A stretch of DNA of 49,558 nucleotides from DATHSY01 sp046729855. Lineage in GTDB: Bacteria; Actinomycetota; UBA4738; HRBIN12. The stretch lies in the NCBI GenBank assembly GCA_046729855.1, contig JBKPHM010000088.1:1-49558 (forward strand), in the 5' to 3' direction. The notes beneath the pieces were generated by a model, which ran no database searches, was not told the origin of the DNA, and saw only the letters and a program-made list of their open reading frames with translations. Positions 8,850 to 16,056 of this stretch are shown piece by piece; position 1 is the first letter of the stretch; the number at the start of each line of letters is the position of its first letter. The position numbers and the translations under genes were made by a program.

Positions 8850-10055
8850 GTGAAGGATCAGGACGCAACTGCTACGTCGACGAGGGACGGGCGCGAGCCC
8901 GTCGCCCCGGCCCTTCCCCCGCCCCCGACGATGCGGCTCGAGCCCGTACCGCTGCGCGGCGCGGAGCCGGTGGCCCGATGGCCGGTCGCGCAGACGACCG
9001 GACCGCCGCCGCGACGGGCGGCCCGCGTCTCGCCTCGCGTATGGATCGGGGCGGTCGCGCTCGTCCTGGCTGTCGCGCTCGTGTGGGCGACGACGCAGGC
9101 GCCGCCCGAGCTCGACGCCGTGCGGATCGAGACGTTCGCCGGACGCGGGATCTCGTTCACATACGTGTCGACACTGCACCGTCTCCCCGCCGACCGGCTC
9201 GAGCAGCTCGACGTGGCCCAGATGAGTCTGGCCGTCGGCGACGCGAACGACGCGGCGTGGCGCGAGGTGTTCGCGATGAACGACACCGACGTCGTGTTGC
9301 TATTCGGCCGCGACCAGCCGTACCTGGTCGACCACGCGAACATCCACGCGTATGAGTCGGCGGTGGTCGATCGGTACGAGGCGTCGGGGATCGAGCCCCC
9401 GCGCACGCGGACCGTGTCGGTCGACGCGCTCGCCGCGCTGTCGGCGGTCTCGAACGGGACGACGCCGTCGGGCGTCGAGGTCCAGATCCGAACGACGGAG
9501 GTCTTCGCGGAAGGGAGCGGTTACGTGCTGGTGTGCCAGGCCGCACCGGACCGGCGAGCGGAGCTGATGGCCGCCTGCGACGTGATCCTGCGAACCGTGA
9601 AGATCCAGGCCAGGACGGAGGCAACGTCGGAATGGACGGTCCTCACGTCGGGCGACGTCCGGCTGTCCGTCCCGTCGGAATGGCAGGAGGCCGAGTCGCT
9701 GCGGCGCGGGACCGAGGTCGCCGCCTCGCTGCCGGCGTCGGCCCAAGGCGCGACCGCCGCCCGCGTCGAGGTCGTATCGGTCCGGCTCCGACGGCCCGTC
9801 CCGACGGGGATCTACGCCGACATCGTTGCCGACCGCATGCGCCGGTACCTGGTCGGGCGCGGGTCGCTGCGGATCGACGGGCGCCCGGCTGCGATGCTGC
9901 GGTTGGAGGACAGGGACGCGGGCGGCGTCTTCTACCTCCTCGTCGACGGCCGCACCGCCTACGCCGTCCGGTTCGACATCCCGATCGGCAACCAGCCGTT
10001 CACCCTGCTGCGTCCGACGATGGACGCGATCGCGCACACGCTGGACCTCAGGTAA
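8850..10055 (+). CDS. Membrane-anchored protein with two extracytoplasmic domains, unknown
   Basis: 401 aa. A Pro/Arg-rich cytoplasmic N-terminus (about 1-63) precedes one transmembrane helix (about 65-81, WIGAVALVLAVALVWA); the remaining 320 residues are extracytoplasmic. Two stretches (about 90-250 and 262-400) look like two related alpha/beta modules; motifs such as GRGISFTYVSTLHRLPAD and DVRLSVPSEWQEA suggest PsbP/LpqN-like folds, but I cannot assign a family. The GTG at 8850 is preceded by CGGAGG 7 nt upstream. It has the sigma-28-like promoter at 8797, shared in type with a PAS kinase and a GGDEF-EAL gene, so it may belong to that regulon. Function unknown. Confidence 0.82.
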   Translation: MKDQDATATSTRDGREPVAPALPPPPTMRLEPVPLRGAEPVARWPVAQTTGPPPRRAARVSPRVWIGAVALVLAVALVWATTQAPPELDAVRIETFAGRGISFTYVSTLHRLPADRLEQLDVAQMSLAVGDANDAAWREVFAMNDTDVVLLFGRDQPYLVDHANIHAYESAVVDRYEASGIEPPRTRTVSVDALAALSAVSNGTTPSGVEVQIRTTEVFAEGSGYVLVCQAAPDRRAELMAACDVILRTVKIQARTEATSEWTVLTSGDVRLSVPSEWQEAESLRRGTEVAASLPASAQGATAARVEVVSVRLRRPVPTGIYADIVADRMRRYLVGRGSLRIDGRPAAMLRLEDRDAGGVFYLLVDGRTAYAVRFDIPIGNQPFTLLRPTMDAIAHTLDLR

Positions 10056-10093
10056 CTCACGAACCCGCAGCGCGTAGCCACTCGGTTCGTGGG

Positions 10094-10099
10094 TAGCGT
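10094..10099 (+). promoter_or_regulatory. -10 box TAGCGT, leaderless start
   Basis: TAGCGT ends 6 nt before the ATG at 10106; no ribosome-binding site is visible, as expected for a leaderless message. Confidence 0.5.
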
Positions 10100-10105
10100 T
10101 CCGCT

Positions 10106-10675
10106 ATGGAACAGCGCTGGCTCGCCCCTCGGACCGGCCACCTCGAACGCGCGTCGGCCGTCCTGCGTCGGGTCCTCGATGGGATCGACGTGCTGCTCCG
10201 TGGGCTCATCCTCGTCGCCATGGTGGCGGCGGCCGCGGTCGCGCTCGCGTGGCTCGCGTGGCTCACCGCCGTGCCGCCCGAGCGCACCGGCACGTGGGTC
10301 GGTCGCGTCGTCCTGCTCGCGTTGCTGCTGATCCCACCGGCCGTGCTGGGCATCTTCGTGTTGGGGATCCGCGAGCTGCGTGAGCTCCCGCAGCGCGCAA
10401 GCAACCTGCCCGCTGACGTGAAGGAGCGAGCCGTCGAGCTCGGCGAGCACACGCGCCGGACCACCACCAGCAGGCGCGGCCTCGTCGGGATGATCGCTGC
10501 GGTGATGCGTCTCGGTCGCATCGTCCTGAGCTCGCGCGACGTGCTGACGCCGTACGCCGCGATCTCGGCGGCCCTGCGTCCGCCGCTGCTCCTCGCCGCG
10601 CTCGTGTCGCTCGGCGTCGCGGCCGTCGAGATCCCCATCGCGGCCATCGCGTTGCTCGTCGCGCTCCTGTGGTGA
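10106..10675 (+). CDS. Hypothetical membrane protein
   Basis: 189-aa integral membrane protein with hydrophobic segments at about 33-56, 66-88 and 152-189, the last probably forming a helical hairpin. The loop between them (about 89-150) is basic and probably cytoplasmic. No catalytic motif is visible and I do not recognise a family. It converges on the bactofilin gene 55 nt away, but nothing shows a functional link. Start chosen from the leaderless -10 box. Confidence 0.75.
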   Translation: MEQRWLAPRTGHLERASAVLRRVLDGIDVLLRGLILVAMVAAAAVALAWLAWLTAVPPERTGTWVGRVVLLALLLIPPAVLGIFVLGIRELRELPQRASNLPADVKERAVELGEHTRRTTTSRRGLVGMIAAVMRLGRIVLSSRDVLTPYAAISAALRPPLLLAALVSLGVAAVEIPIAAIALLVALLW

Positions 10676-10686
10676 CGACGCGTCAC
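10672..10686. terminator. Palindrome between convergent genes
   Basis: GTGACG-ACG-CGTCAC forms a 6-bp inverted repeat overlapping the stop of the membrane-protein gene, between two convergent genes. There is no U-tract; it may be a weak bidirectional terminator or a chance palindrome. Confidence 0.25.
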
Positions 10687-10730
10687 GCGTGTGACGCCGC
10701 GGGCGGTCGGGGTGCGTTCGGCGACGCGGT

Positions 10731-11063
10731 TCAGCTCCCGCCCATCACCGACCGACCCTGGAAGAACGCGCCCTCGGCGACCACCAGCGCGCGCGAGGCG
10801 ATATCGCCCTGGAGGCGCCCGGCGGACCCCACCTCGGCGCGGTTCTTGGCGCGCACGTTGCCGCGCAGCGTGCCGCCGACCGAGACGTCCTCGCCCTCGA
10901 TGTCTGCCTCGACCACGCTGCCGGGCGAGAGCACGACGCTCCCCTCGGCCACGATGTGGCCCTTGAACTGCCCCTCGATCCTGATCGAGCCGCTGATCAC
11001 GAAGTCGCCCTCGAGCCGCGCGCCGCGTCCGAGCACCGTCACGTCGCCGTCGTTCGCCGCCAT
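10731..11063 (-). CDS. Bactofilin-family polymer-forming protein
   Basis: 110 aa, nearly all of it one bactofilin domain: a right-handed beta-helix that polymerises into cytoskeletal filaments. The family pattern is visible in VLGRGARLEGDFVISGSIRIEG followed by repeated beta-turns (GHIVAEGSVVLSPGSVVEADIEGEDVSVGG). Bactofilins localise proteins at the membrane or help shape the wall. The second of two in-frame ATGs (11063) was chosen because GGAGGTGGGG immediately precedes it; the longer frame starts beyond the divergent LigD-type gene's promoter. No M23 peptidase partner is adjacent. Confidence 0.88.
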   Translation of the reverse strand: MAANDGDVTVLGRGARLEGDFVISGSIRIEGQFKGHIVAEGSVVLSPGSVVEADIEGEDVSVGGTLRGNVRAKNRAEVGSAGRLQGDIASRALVVAEGAFFQGRSVMGGS

Positions 11064-11169
11064 CCCCACCTCCATCCTCGCGTGCCGCTCCCGGCGCCGT
11101 ATCCAACCACGTCCAAGGCCACGGCACACCGGTTGGCTTCTGTCACCGGCGGGGCAACTGGGACAACCG

Positions 11170-11175
11170 TATCGT
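11170..11175 (+). promoter_or_regulatory. -10 box TATCGT, leaderless start
   Basis: TATCGT ends 6 nt before the GTG at 11182. Confidence 0.5.
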
Positions 11176-11181
11176 TGAGCC

Positions 11182-12372
11182 GTGGCGCGGGCGAGGCAGA
11201 CGGTCGAGGCCGCGGGGCGGGGGGTGGTGGTCACCAACCCGCAGAAGGTCTACTTCCCGGCGACCGGCCACACGAAGGGCGACCTGATCCGGTACTACCT
11301 GTCGGTCGCCGACGGCGCGATCCGCGGGATCGACGGTCGGCCGATGATCCTGAAGCGATTCGTGAACGGCGTCGACGCACCCCCCTTCTACCAGAAGCGC
11401 GTGCCGGGCTCGAGGCCGGACTGGATCGAGACGGTGGAGCTCCGCTACCCCTCGAAGCGCACCGCCGACGAGGTCGTGGTGCGCGACGCGGCGCAGCTGC
11501 TGTGGGTCGTGAACCTGGGCTGCGTCGACCTGAACCCGCACTCCGTCCGCGCCGACGATACCGAGCATCCCGATGAGCTCCGGATCGATCTCGACCCCGT
11601 GCCGGGTGTCACGTGGCCGCAGATCCGAGACGTCGCGCTCGTCGTCCGCGACGTGCTGCACGACCTCGGCCTCACCGGATGGCCGAAGACGTCGGGATCG
11701 CGCGGGTTCCACGTGTTCTGCCGCATCGAACGGCGGTGGACGTTCCCCGAGGTCCGGCTTGCCGCGCTCGCGATCGCGCGAGAGGTCGAACGGCGGGCGC
11801 CCGATCTCGCGACGAGCCGGTGGTGGAAGGAGGAGCGACACGGCGTGTTCGTCGACTTCAACCAGAACGCGCGCGATCACACCGTCGCGTCCGCGTACTC
11901 GGTGCGACCGACGCCCGGCGCGCGGGTGTCCGCGCCACTGCGGTGGGACGAGGTGCCGGAATGTGATCCCGCAGCGTTCACGATCGACACGGTCCCGCCG
12001 CGGCACGCAGAGATCGGCGACCCGCACGACGGGATCGACGAGGCGGCCGGCTCGCTCGAGGTGGCGCTCGAGCTCGCGGCCGAGCAAGGCGATCCGGACC
12101 CGCGCCGGATCCGGCCGCTGATCGAGATCGCCCGCGCCGGGACGACGGACGAGGCGATGGCGGCGCTGGAACGCTGGCGCGAACGCCACGCGGACGTCTG
12201 GCCTTACCTCCGCCCCAACGACGTCCTCGTCGATGCGATGCGCGGCCGCTTCACGACCTGGACGCGCATCCGCATCAACCTCGAGCACGTGCCCGAGGAG
12301 GCCCGGCCGGAGCAGGAGCCGCTCGAGGTCGACTTCGACCCGTGGGCCGGGATGGAGTGGGGCCGCGAGTGA
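11182..12372 (+). CDS. Stand-alone LigD-type DNA polymerase/primase
   Basis: 396-aa archaeo-eukaryotic-primase-fold polymerase equivalent to the polymerase domain of bacterial LigD. NPQKVYFPATGHTKGDLIRYYL matches the LigD-Pol N-terminus. Metal-binding D136 and D138 lie in RIDLDPV; SGSRGFHVF (171-179) and D225 (VFVDFNQN) complete the active site. The C-terminal ligase and phosphoesterase domains are absent and no Ku gene is in the window, so it is a free-standing polymerase that could act in end joining or gap filling in trans. About 100 C-terminal residues beyond the core (from about 290) are probably alpha-helical. Its stop lies 6 nt from the stop of the convergent gene at 12379. Confidence 0.92.
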   Translation: MARARQTVEAAGRGVVVTNPQKVYFPATGHTKGDLIRYYLSVADGAIRGIDGRPMILKRFVNGVDAPPFYQKRVPGSRPDWIETVELRYPSKRTADEVVVRDAAQLLWVVNLGCVDLNPHSVRADDTEHPDELRIDLDPVPGVTWPQIRDVALVVRDVLHDLGLTGWPKTSGSRGFHVFCRIERRWTFPEVRLAALAIAREVERRAPDLATSRWWKEERHGVFVDFNQNARDHTVASAYSVRPTPGARVSAPLRWDEVPECDPAAFTIDTVPPRHAEIGDPHDGIDEAAGSLEVALELAAEQGDPDPRRIRPLIEIARAGTTDEAMAALERWRERHADVWPYLRPNDVLVDAMRGRFTTWTRIRINLEHVPEEARPEQEPLEVDFDPWAGMEWGRE

Positions 12373-12378
12373 GCGAGG

Positions 12379-13290
12379 TCAGCGTGCCGGATCGATCGCG
12401 ACCAGCCGGTGCACCGGCGCCGCGAACGGTTCGGTGCCGTGGCAGGTGAGCACGCGGGGCTCGGCCCGAGATCGTTCGATCGTGACCTCGAACCGGTCGT
12501 TCCCCGCGCTCAGCGTGACGACGATCCGGCCGTCACGCTGCGCCGCGCCGGCGGGTCGCACCTCGTCGATCCCGTCGACGCCGCGCTCGACCCGGAACAG
12601 GTGCTCCGCCGCCTGGACGGCGGTCGCGTAGCACGAGCGGCCTCGGTGATGCGGTAGGTCGATCCGGCCCTGCCGGTACCCGGTCGCAACGGACGCCGCG
12701 TCGCCGGGCGCGACGCGACCGAAATAGATCCCGTGCGGGAAGGCGATGACGTTGCCCGCGAAGCGGTCGCCGCCCACGTGCGAGCACTCCCAGATCGCCT
12801 CGGGCTCCGACGCCGCGAGCGCCCGAGCGACGGGCCTGCCGCGCTCGGCGCAGCACGGGTCGTGGCGGCCATGCGTGCACACGAGGAAGAGCGGGCCGTC
12901 GTCCCGGGGCAGCCCCGCCGACGCTCCGTCGGCGAGTCCCTCGAGGTCCATGTCCGCCACGTCGTCGATCCGGCCGAGTACGGCGCGCTCGATCCACGGC
13001 GGGCCCGGACCCGACCGGATCGCGAAGCAGGTGGCGTCCCGGTCGGGCCGTGGTAACGCCGACGGACGACGGATCAGCAGCACCCGGATGCCGAACCGCT
13101 CCTGCGCAACGCGAAGCGCGACGCGCGTGTCCGTTGGGAGTCGGGCGTCCTCGAGCGCGTGGACGCCCCACGGTCCGCCGTGCTCAATCAGCAGCCAGCT
13201 CCGGACCGTCGACGCTGTCGCGAACATCGCCTCGTGGAGGCGCTCGCTCCGGACGGAACAGCGCGCGGCTGGTGCCGGCGGTTCGGCCAT
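12379..13290 (-). CDS. Sucrase/ferredoxin-like (thioredoxin-fold [2Fe-2S]) protein
   Basis: 303-aa protein of the Suc_Fer-like family. The diagnostic block is VCTHGRHDPCCAERGRPVA followed by ECSHVGGDRFAGNVIAFPHG, with cysteines and histidines placed as in thioredoxin-like ferredoxins that can hold a [2Fe-2S] cluster. A further cysteine lies near the N-terminus (C11). A role in electron transfer is inferred. Its start is 10 nt downstream of the cupin oxygenase stop, so it is the last gene of a three-gene unit (peptide, oxygenase, ferredoxin-like). A TAACGT box 7 nt before its ATG could also give a separate leaderless transcript. A ferredoxin-type partner next to an Fe(II) oxygenase suggests electron supply to, or reactivation of, the iron centre. 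Confidence 0.85.
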   Translation of the reverse strand: MAEPPAPAARCSVRSERLHEAMFATASTVRSWLLIEHGGPWGVHALEDARLPTDTRVALRVAQERFGIRVLLIRRPSALPRPDRDATCFAIRSGPGPPWIERAVLGRIDDVADMDLEGLADGASAGLPRDDGPLFLVCTHGRHDPCCAERGRPVARALAASEPEAIWECSHVGGDRFAGNVIAFPHGIYFGRVAPGDAASVATGYRQGRIDLPHHRGRSCYATAVQAAEHLFRVERGVDGIDEVRPAGAAQRDGRIVVTLSAGNDRFEVTIERSRAEPRVLTCHGTEPFAAPVHRLVAIDPAR

Positions 13291-13297
13291 CCCGCGG

Positions 13298-13303
13298 ACG
13301 TTA
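13298..13303 (-). promoter_or_regulatory. -10 box TAACGT, internal leaderless start
   Basis: On the minus strand TAACGT overlaps the cupin stop codon (TAA) and ends 7 nt before the ATG at 13290. It may be an internal promoter or coincidence. Confidence 0.35.
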
Positions 13304-14476
13304 CCGCTCGACCCGAACGAGACCCTCGCGGACGAGCCGACGGACCAGCACCGCTCGCGCCGCCGCGTCGGCGACGTGCGAGGACAGGTCGCGCACCGCG
13401 AAGCGATCGTGCGACGCGATCGAGCGCATCGCGGGCTCGAGCCAGGACGGCATCACGAGGCGCCGATCGCCCAGCAGGACCGTCAGCTCGCCTCCGCGGG
13501 TGATCACCTCGCACACCGAACCGGGACGGCGCACGACGACCGTCGCGTCGTCGAGCGCGGCGAGCGCGGGCTCGTCCGTCAACGCCCCGCGCACGAGCGG
13601 TGCGCGCGTGGAGAGGAACATCTCGGCGCGCGAAGCCACGACGTCGTCGGTGTCCACGCGTGCGAGCGCCGACCGGAGCCGTCCGATCCGTTCGTGCAGC
13701 CCGCTCGCGCACGCGTCGCGATCGTGGAGCCATCCGGCCGGCAACGGCTCGTCGAGCGACGGGTCGGCCTCGACCCGCTTCCAGACATCGGCCAGCACCT
13801 CGCGCCACGACGTGACGTGCACGCCGACCGTCAGGTGGCCCGACAACGTCTCCTGCGTCGACGCGGCGTGCAGCGTTCCCTTCGGCATGTAGACGGTGTC
13901 GCCGGACGAGAGCGTCGCCTCCATCGGCTGACGCGCAGCCTCCCGGGGTGCCGCGTGGATCTCCCATCGCTTGGCGCCGAACGTCTGGAGCACGAACACG
14001 TCGTGCGGATCGGAATGGAGCGCGAGGCCCTGCGCGCCCGGCGGCGTGATGTACGCGTTCACCTGGCACGCATGGCCGAGCTCTACCTCGAGCTCCCGGA
14101 CGAGTCCCGCAACCGGTTCCCAGTACCGGTGCAGTCCCTGGAGGACGATCGTCGCGCCCTCGCGGAACAGGTCAAAGATCTTGGCCGCGTCCGCCAGGCC
14201 GGTGAGGGGACGCGACCCGGTCCTGCCGCTCCTCGTGTAGTCGACCTCGGCGATCTGCCGGCCGGCCTGCACCACCCGGAACATCGGCGTGCGCAGGGAC
14301 ATCGTGGAGACGATCCGGTCGACGTCGTCGAACGACAGCAGCCGCTCGAAGGCAGCGCCCGGGGCCGCTCGGAAGACCGCGGCCGAGCGCCCCCACGTGT
14401 CCCGGAAGAACGCCGGCCCATCACGCGCGATCCGTGCGAGGGCACCCGACCGACGGACGGGTGCGTCGACCGTCAC
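13301..14476 (-). CDS. Cupin_4/JmjC-like 2-oxoglutarate Fe(II) oxygenase
   Basis: 391-aa cupin_4 protein related to ribosomal oxygenases (RoxA/YcfD type) and JmjC hydroxylases. The iron-binding facial triad is visible: H154-x-D156 in LALHSDPHDVFVLQ and H203 in GDTVYMPKGTLHAAS. The C-terminal part (about 215-391) should form the dimerisation and winged-helix regions of this class. These enzymes hydroxylate side chains of proteins or peptides. The GTG start at 14476 overlaps the stop of the repeat-peptide gene by 4 nt (GTGA), which implies translational coupling and makes the upstream peptide the obvious substrate candidate. A ferredoxin-like gene follows. The substrate assignment is inference; a role on a ribosomal protein is the main alternative. 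Confidence 0.87.
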   Translation of the reverse strand: MTVDAPVRRSGALARIARDGPAFFRDTWGRSAAVFRAAPGAAFERLLSFDDVDRIVSTMSLRTPMFRVVQAGRQIAEVDYTRSGRTGSRPLTGLADAAKIFDLFREGATIVLQGLHRYWEPVAGLVRELEVELGHACQVNAYITPPGAQGLALHSDPHDVFVLQTFGAKRWEIHAAPREAARQPMEATLSSGDTVYMPKGTLHAASTQETLSGHLTVGVHVTSWREVLADVWKRVEADPSLDEPLPAGWLHDRDACASGLHERIGRLRSALARVDTDDVVASRAEMFLSTRAPLVRGALTDEPALAALDDATVVVRRPGSVCEVITRGGELTVLLGDRRLVMPSWLEPAMRSIASHDRFAVRDLSSHVADAAARAVLVRRLVREGLVRVER

Positions 14477-14703
14477 TGGTCGGTGCCGTCGGCGTCCTGC
14501 GTGTCGATGCCGTCGGTGTCCTGCGTGTCGGTGGTGTCCTGGTCCTGGGTGTCGGTGGTGTCCCGATCCTGCGTGTCGGTGCCGTCGGTGTCCTGGGTGT
14601 CTGTGCCGTCGGTGTCACGCGGCCGTTCCTCCTCGACCGTGCTCGCCGACCCCGGCATGTGCGTCCGGATCTCGTCGTCCGACAACGTGTGCTCGCCTGC
14701 CAC
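14473..14703 (-). CDS. Asp/Thr-rich octapeptide-repeat peptide (putative oxygenase substrate)
   Basis: 76-aa peptide. The N-terminal 30 residues (VAGEHTLSDDEIRTHMPGSA...) look like a leader or docking segment; residues 31-76 are five 8-residue repeats plus a partial sixth, consensus x-D-[GT]-[TI]-D-T-Q-D (TDGTDTQD, TDGTDTQD, RDTTDTQD, QDTTDTQD, TDGIDTQD, ADGTDQ). The GTG start at 14703 has an excellent AGGAGGTGGGGG upstream; the longer open frame to 14877 is Arg-rich and antisense to the DinB-like gene. The stop overlaps the oxygenase start by 4 nt. It is very acidic, with no cysteine, signal peptide or membrane segment. Layout resembles a ribosomally made, post-translationally modified precursor; each repeat also contains a DxD[GT]xD pattern like calcium-binding loops. 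Function unproven. Confidence 0.72.
   Translation of the reverse strand: MAGEHTLSDDEIRTHMPGSASTVEEERPRDTDGTDTQDTDGTDTQDRDTTDTQDQDTTDTQDTDGIDTQDADGTDQ
14476..14613 (-). repeat. 24-nt tandem coding repeat, about 5.75 units
   Basis: Five full 24-nt units and a partial sixth encode the octapeptide repeat. Units differ mainly at codons 1, 3 and 4, whereas the D-T-Q-D part is constant. DNA similarity on the plus strand is clear, with recurring GTGTCCTG and GTGTCGGTG blocks, so expansion by slippage or recombination is likely and the copy number may vary between strains. Confidence 0.85.
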
Positions 14704-14774
14704 GTTCCCCCACCTCCTGTTCCGTTCCCGGCGCCGCCCCGCCGGCGGTCGCCGCCCGTCCGCCCGGGCGTTCG

Positions 14775-14780
14775 ATGCTA
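14775..14780 (-). promoter_or_regulatory. Candidate -10 box TAGCAT for peptide-oxygenase operon
   Basis: On the minus strand TAGCAT lies about 70 nt upstream of the peptide GTG, which would give a leader of roughly 60 nt with a strong ribosome-binding site. No convincing -35 was seen. Confidence 0.3.
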
Positions 14781-14833
14781 TCTCCACTCTGCGGGGACGC
14801 GCTCGCGAGCCGCATCGGGTACAAACCGTGCCG

Positions 14834-15496
14834 ATGCCCCCGGTCGCCGTCGCGCTCGAGGTCGCCGCCAAGCGCACGTTCGCCGTCGCCCTCGACTGGC
14901 CCGGCTGGACGCGCGCCGGGAAGGAGCCGGACGTCGCGCTCGAGGCGCTCCGCGCGGCCGGACCGCGCTACGCGCGCGTCCTGAAGGGGGTCCGGCTCGG
15001 GTTCGCGCCCCCGGAGGGCATCGATGGGTTCCGCGTCGTCGAGCGGCTGCGCGGGAACGCGACGACGGACTTCGGCGCGCCGGGCGCCCTCGCGAAGGCC
15101 GATCGGCGGCCGCTCGACGACGCCGAGATCCGGCGCCTGCGTTCGATCCTCCGCGCGTGCTGGAAGGCGTTCGACGCCGTCGTCTCCGGGGCCGAGGGCG
15201 CGCACCTGCGGAAGGGACCTCGCGGCGGCGGCCGCCGGACGCTCGACGCGATCGTCGAGCACGTGAACGCCGCCGATGGCGCGTACCTCTCGTCCGTCGC
15301 GGTGAAGCCGCCCATGGACGCCGCTCTCGACCAGACCCGCGCGACGATCGTCGAGGTGCTCGCCGCCGCGGGCGCGGGCGCGCTGCCGAGGACCCGTCCG
15401 CGCGGCGGACCGGTCTGGCCGCCGCGGTACTTCGTCCGGCGCGTCGCGTGGCACGTGCTCGACCACGCCTGGGAAATCGAGGACCGGCTCAACTGA
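14834..15496 (+). CDS. DinB-superfamily-like protein
   Basis: 220-aa soluble protein with no membrane segment. The C-terminal motif RRVAWHVLDHAWEIEDR and IVEHVNAADGAYL are typical of DinB/YfiT-like four-helix proteins, where three histidines usually bind a metal; here H262-type numbering cannot be assigned, but His residues occur in EHVN, AWH and LDHAW. Members include thiol-dependent S-transferases, but the function of this subgroup is unknown. Start: ATG 14834; an in-frame GTG at 14828 is possible. TACAAA ends 8 nt before the ATG, a weak leaderless promoter. It is transcribed divergently from the peptide-oxygenase operon and shares a 130-nt intergenic region. Confidence 0.75.
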   Translation: MPPVAVALEVAAKRTFAVALDWPGWTRAGKEPDVALEALRAAGPRYARVLKGVRLGFAPPEGIDGFRVVERLRGNATTDFGAPGALAKADRRPLDDAEIRRLRSILRACWKAFDAVVSGAEGAHLRKGPRGGGRRTLDAIVEHVNAADGAYLSSVAVKPPMDAALDQTRATIVEVLAAAGAGALPRTRPRGGPVWPPRYFVRRVAWHVLDHAWEIEDRLN

Positions 15497-15519
15497 CGGC
15501 GGCCCGCTTTCCAGCGCGG

Positions 15520-15771
15520 TCAGCGGTCGCGGTCGTCCTCGTCGACGCCGCCCGCGTCCCGTCGCTGGTCGAGGACGTCGGCCTCCGGGCGGACGCCGAT
15601 CTCGTCGTCGGCGTCGTCGCCCCGCGGGCGCAACTCGCGGGCCTGCTCGATCGCGTCGGCCTCGGGACGGTCGCCGACCTCGTCGGGAAGCTCCGGTTCG
15701 GGCTCGTCCGGCTCCTGTTCGAGCGCGTCGGGCTCGGGCACCTCCGGCCGTTCGCGTGCGCGGTCGCTCAT
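15520..15771 (-). CDS. Small acidic protein with PE-x-D-x-(L/I)-(E/D)-Q repeats
   Basis: 83 residues, strongly acidic and Pro-rich, with no membrane segment or cysteine. Three copies of a PE-[AP]-D-[AV]-[LI]-[ED]-Q motif occur (PEPDALEQ, PEADAIEQ, PEADVLDQ), spaced about 23-26 residues apart. Similar small disordered acidic proteins with PEADALEQ motifs occur in actinobacteria (recalled, not checked). The start ATG at 15771 has a weak TAGGCG box 7 nt upstream. Function unknown; it may be a disordered binding protein. Confidence 0.62.
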   Translation of the reverse strand: MSDRARERPEVPEPDALEQEPDEPEPELPDEVGDRPEADAIEQARELRPRGDDADDEIGVRPEADVLDQRRDAGGVDEDDRDR

Positions 15772-15781
15772 CGGACGACGC

Positions 15782-16024
15782 CTACCCGGGATCGGCCGGC
15801 GCTACGCGACCCGGCCGCGACGGACGGAGCGGCCCGACGGCCTCGAGCAGCCGCCGCGACGCGTCCGCCACCTCGTCCACCGCTCGCTCGAACGCGTCCG
15901 CGTTGCGCTGCGACGGGACCCGGTACCCGCTCACCTTCCGGACGAACTGCAGCGCCGCCTCGCGGATCTCGGGATCGGACGCCGGACCCTCCTCGCTCCG
16001 CAACCGCTTGATGCTTCGGCACAT
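15782..16024 (-). CDS. DUF2277 family protein
   Basis: 80 aa starting MCRSIKRLRSEEG and continuing with AALQFVRKVSGYRVPS and a helical C-terminus (ERAVDEVADASRRLLEAV). This is the classic DUF2277 pattern: a short, widely distributed family of unknown function with an N-terminal MCRSIK motif. The same frame is open far upstream, but that part belongs to the decayed hydrolase. A TAGGCT box 7 nt before the ATG supports the start. It ends 10 nt before the acidic protein start, so the two may be co-transcribed. Confidence 0.88.
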   Translation of the reverse strand: MCRSIKRLRSEEGPASDPEIREAALQFVRKVSGYRVPSQRNADAFERAVDEVADASRRLLEAVGPLRPSRPGRVAPADPG

Positions 16025-16031
16025 GGCTACG

Positions 16032-16037
16032 AGCCTA
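16032..16037 (-). promoter_or_regulatory. -10 box TAGGCT, leaderless start
   Basis: On the minus strand TAGGCT ends 7 nt before the ATG at 16024. Confidence 0.5.
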
Positions 16038-16056
16038 CCGGAGCCGGCGACCTTCG

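Noticed and set aside
14476..14613. CRISPR array
   Set aside because: Short repeats are in-frame with a peptide, contiguous without spacers, and no cas genes are present.
14704..14877. N-terminal extension of the repeat peptide
   Set aside because: Arg-rich, antisense to the DinB-like start, and the strong ribosome-binding site lies before the GTG at 14703.
12746..15496. A 916-codon plus-strand open frame
   Set aside because: Only its last 220 codons (DinB-like, from 14834) look like a protein; the rest is antisense to the Suc_Fer and cupin genes.
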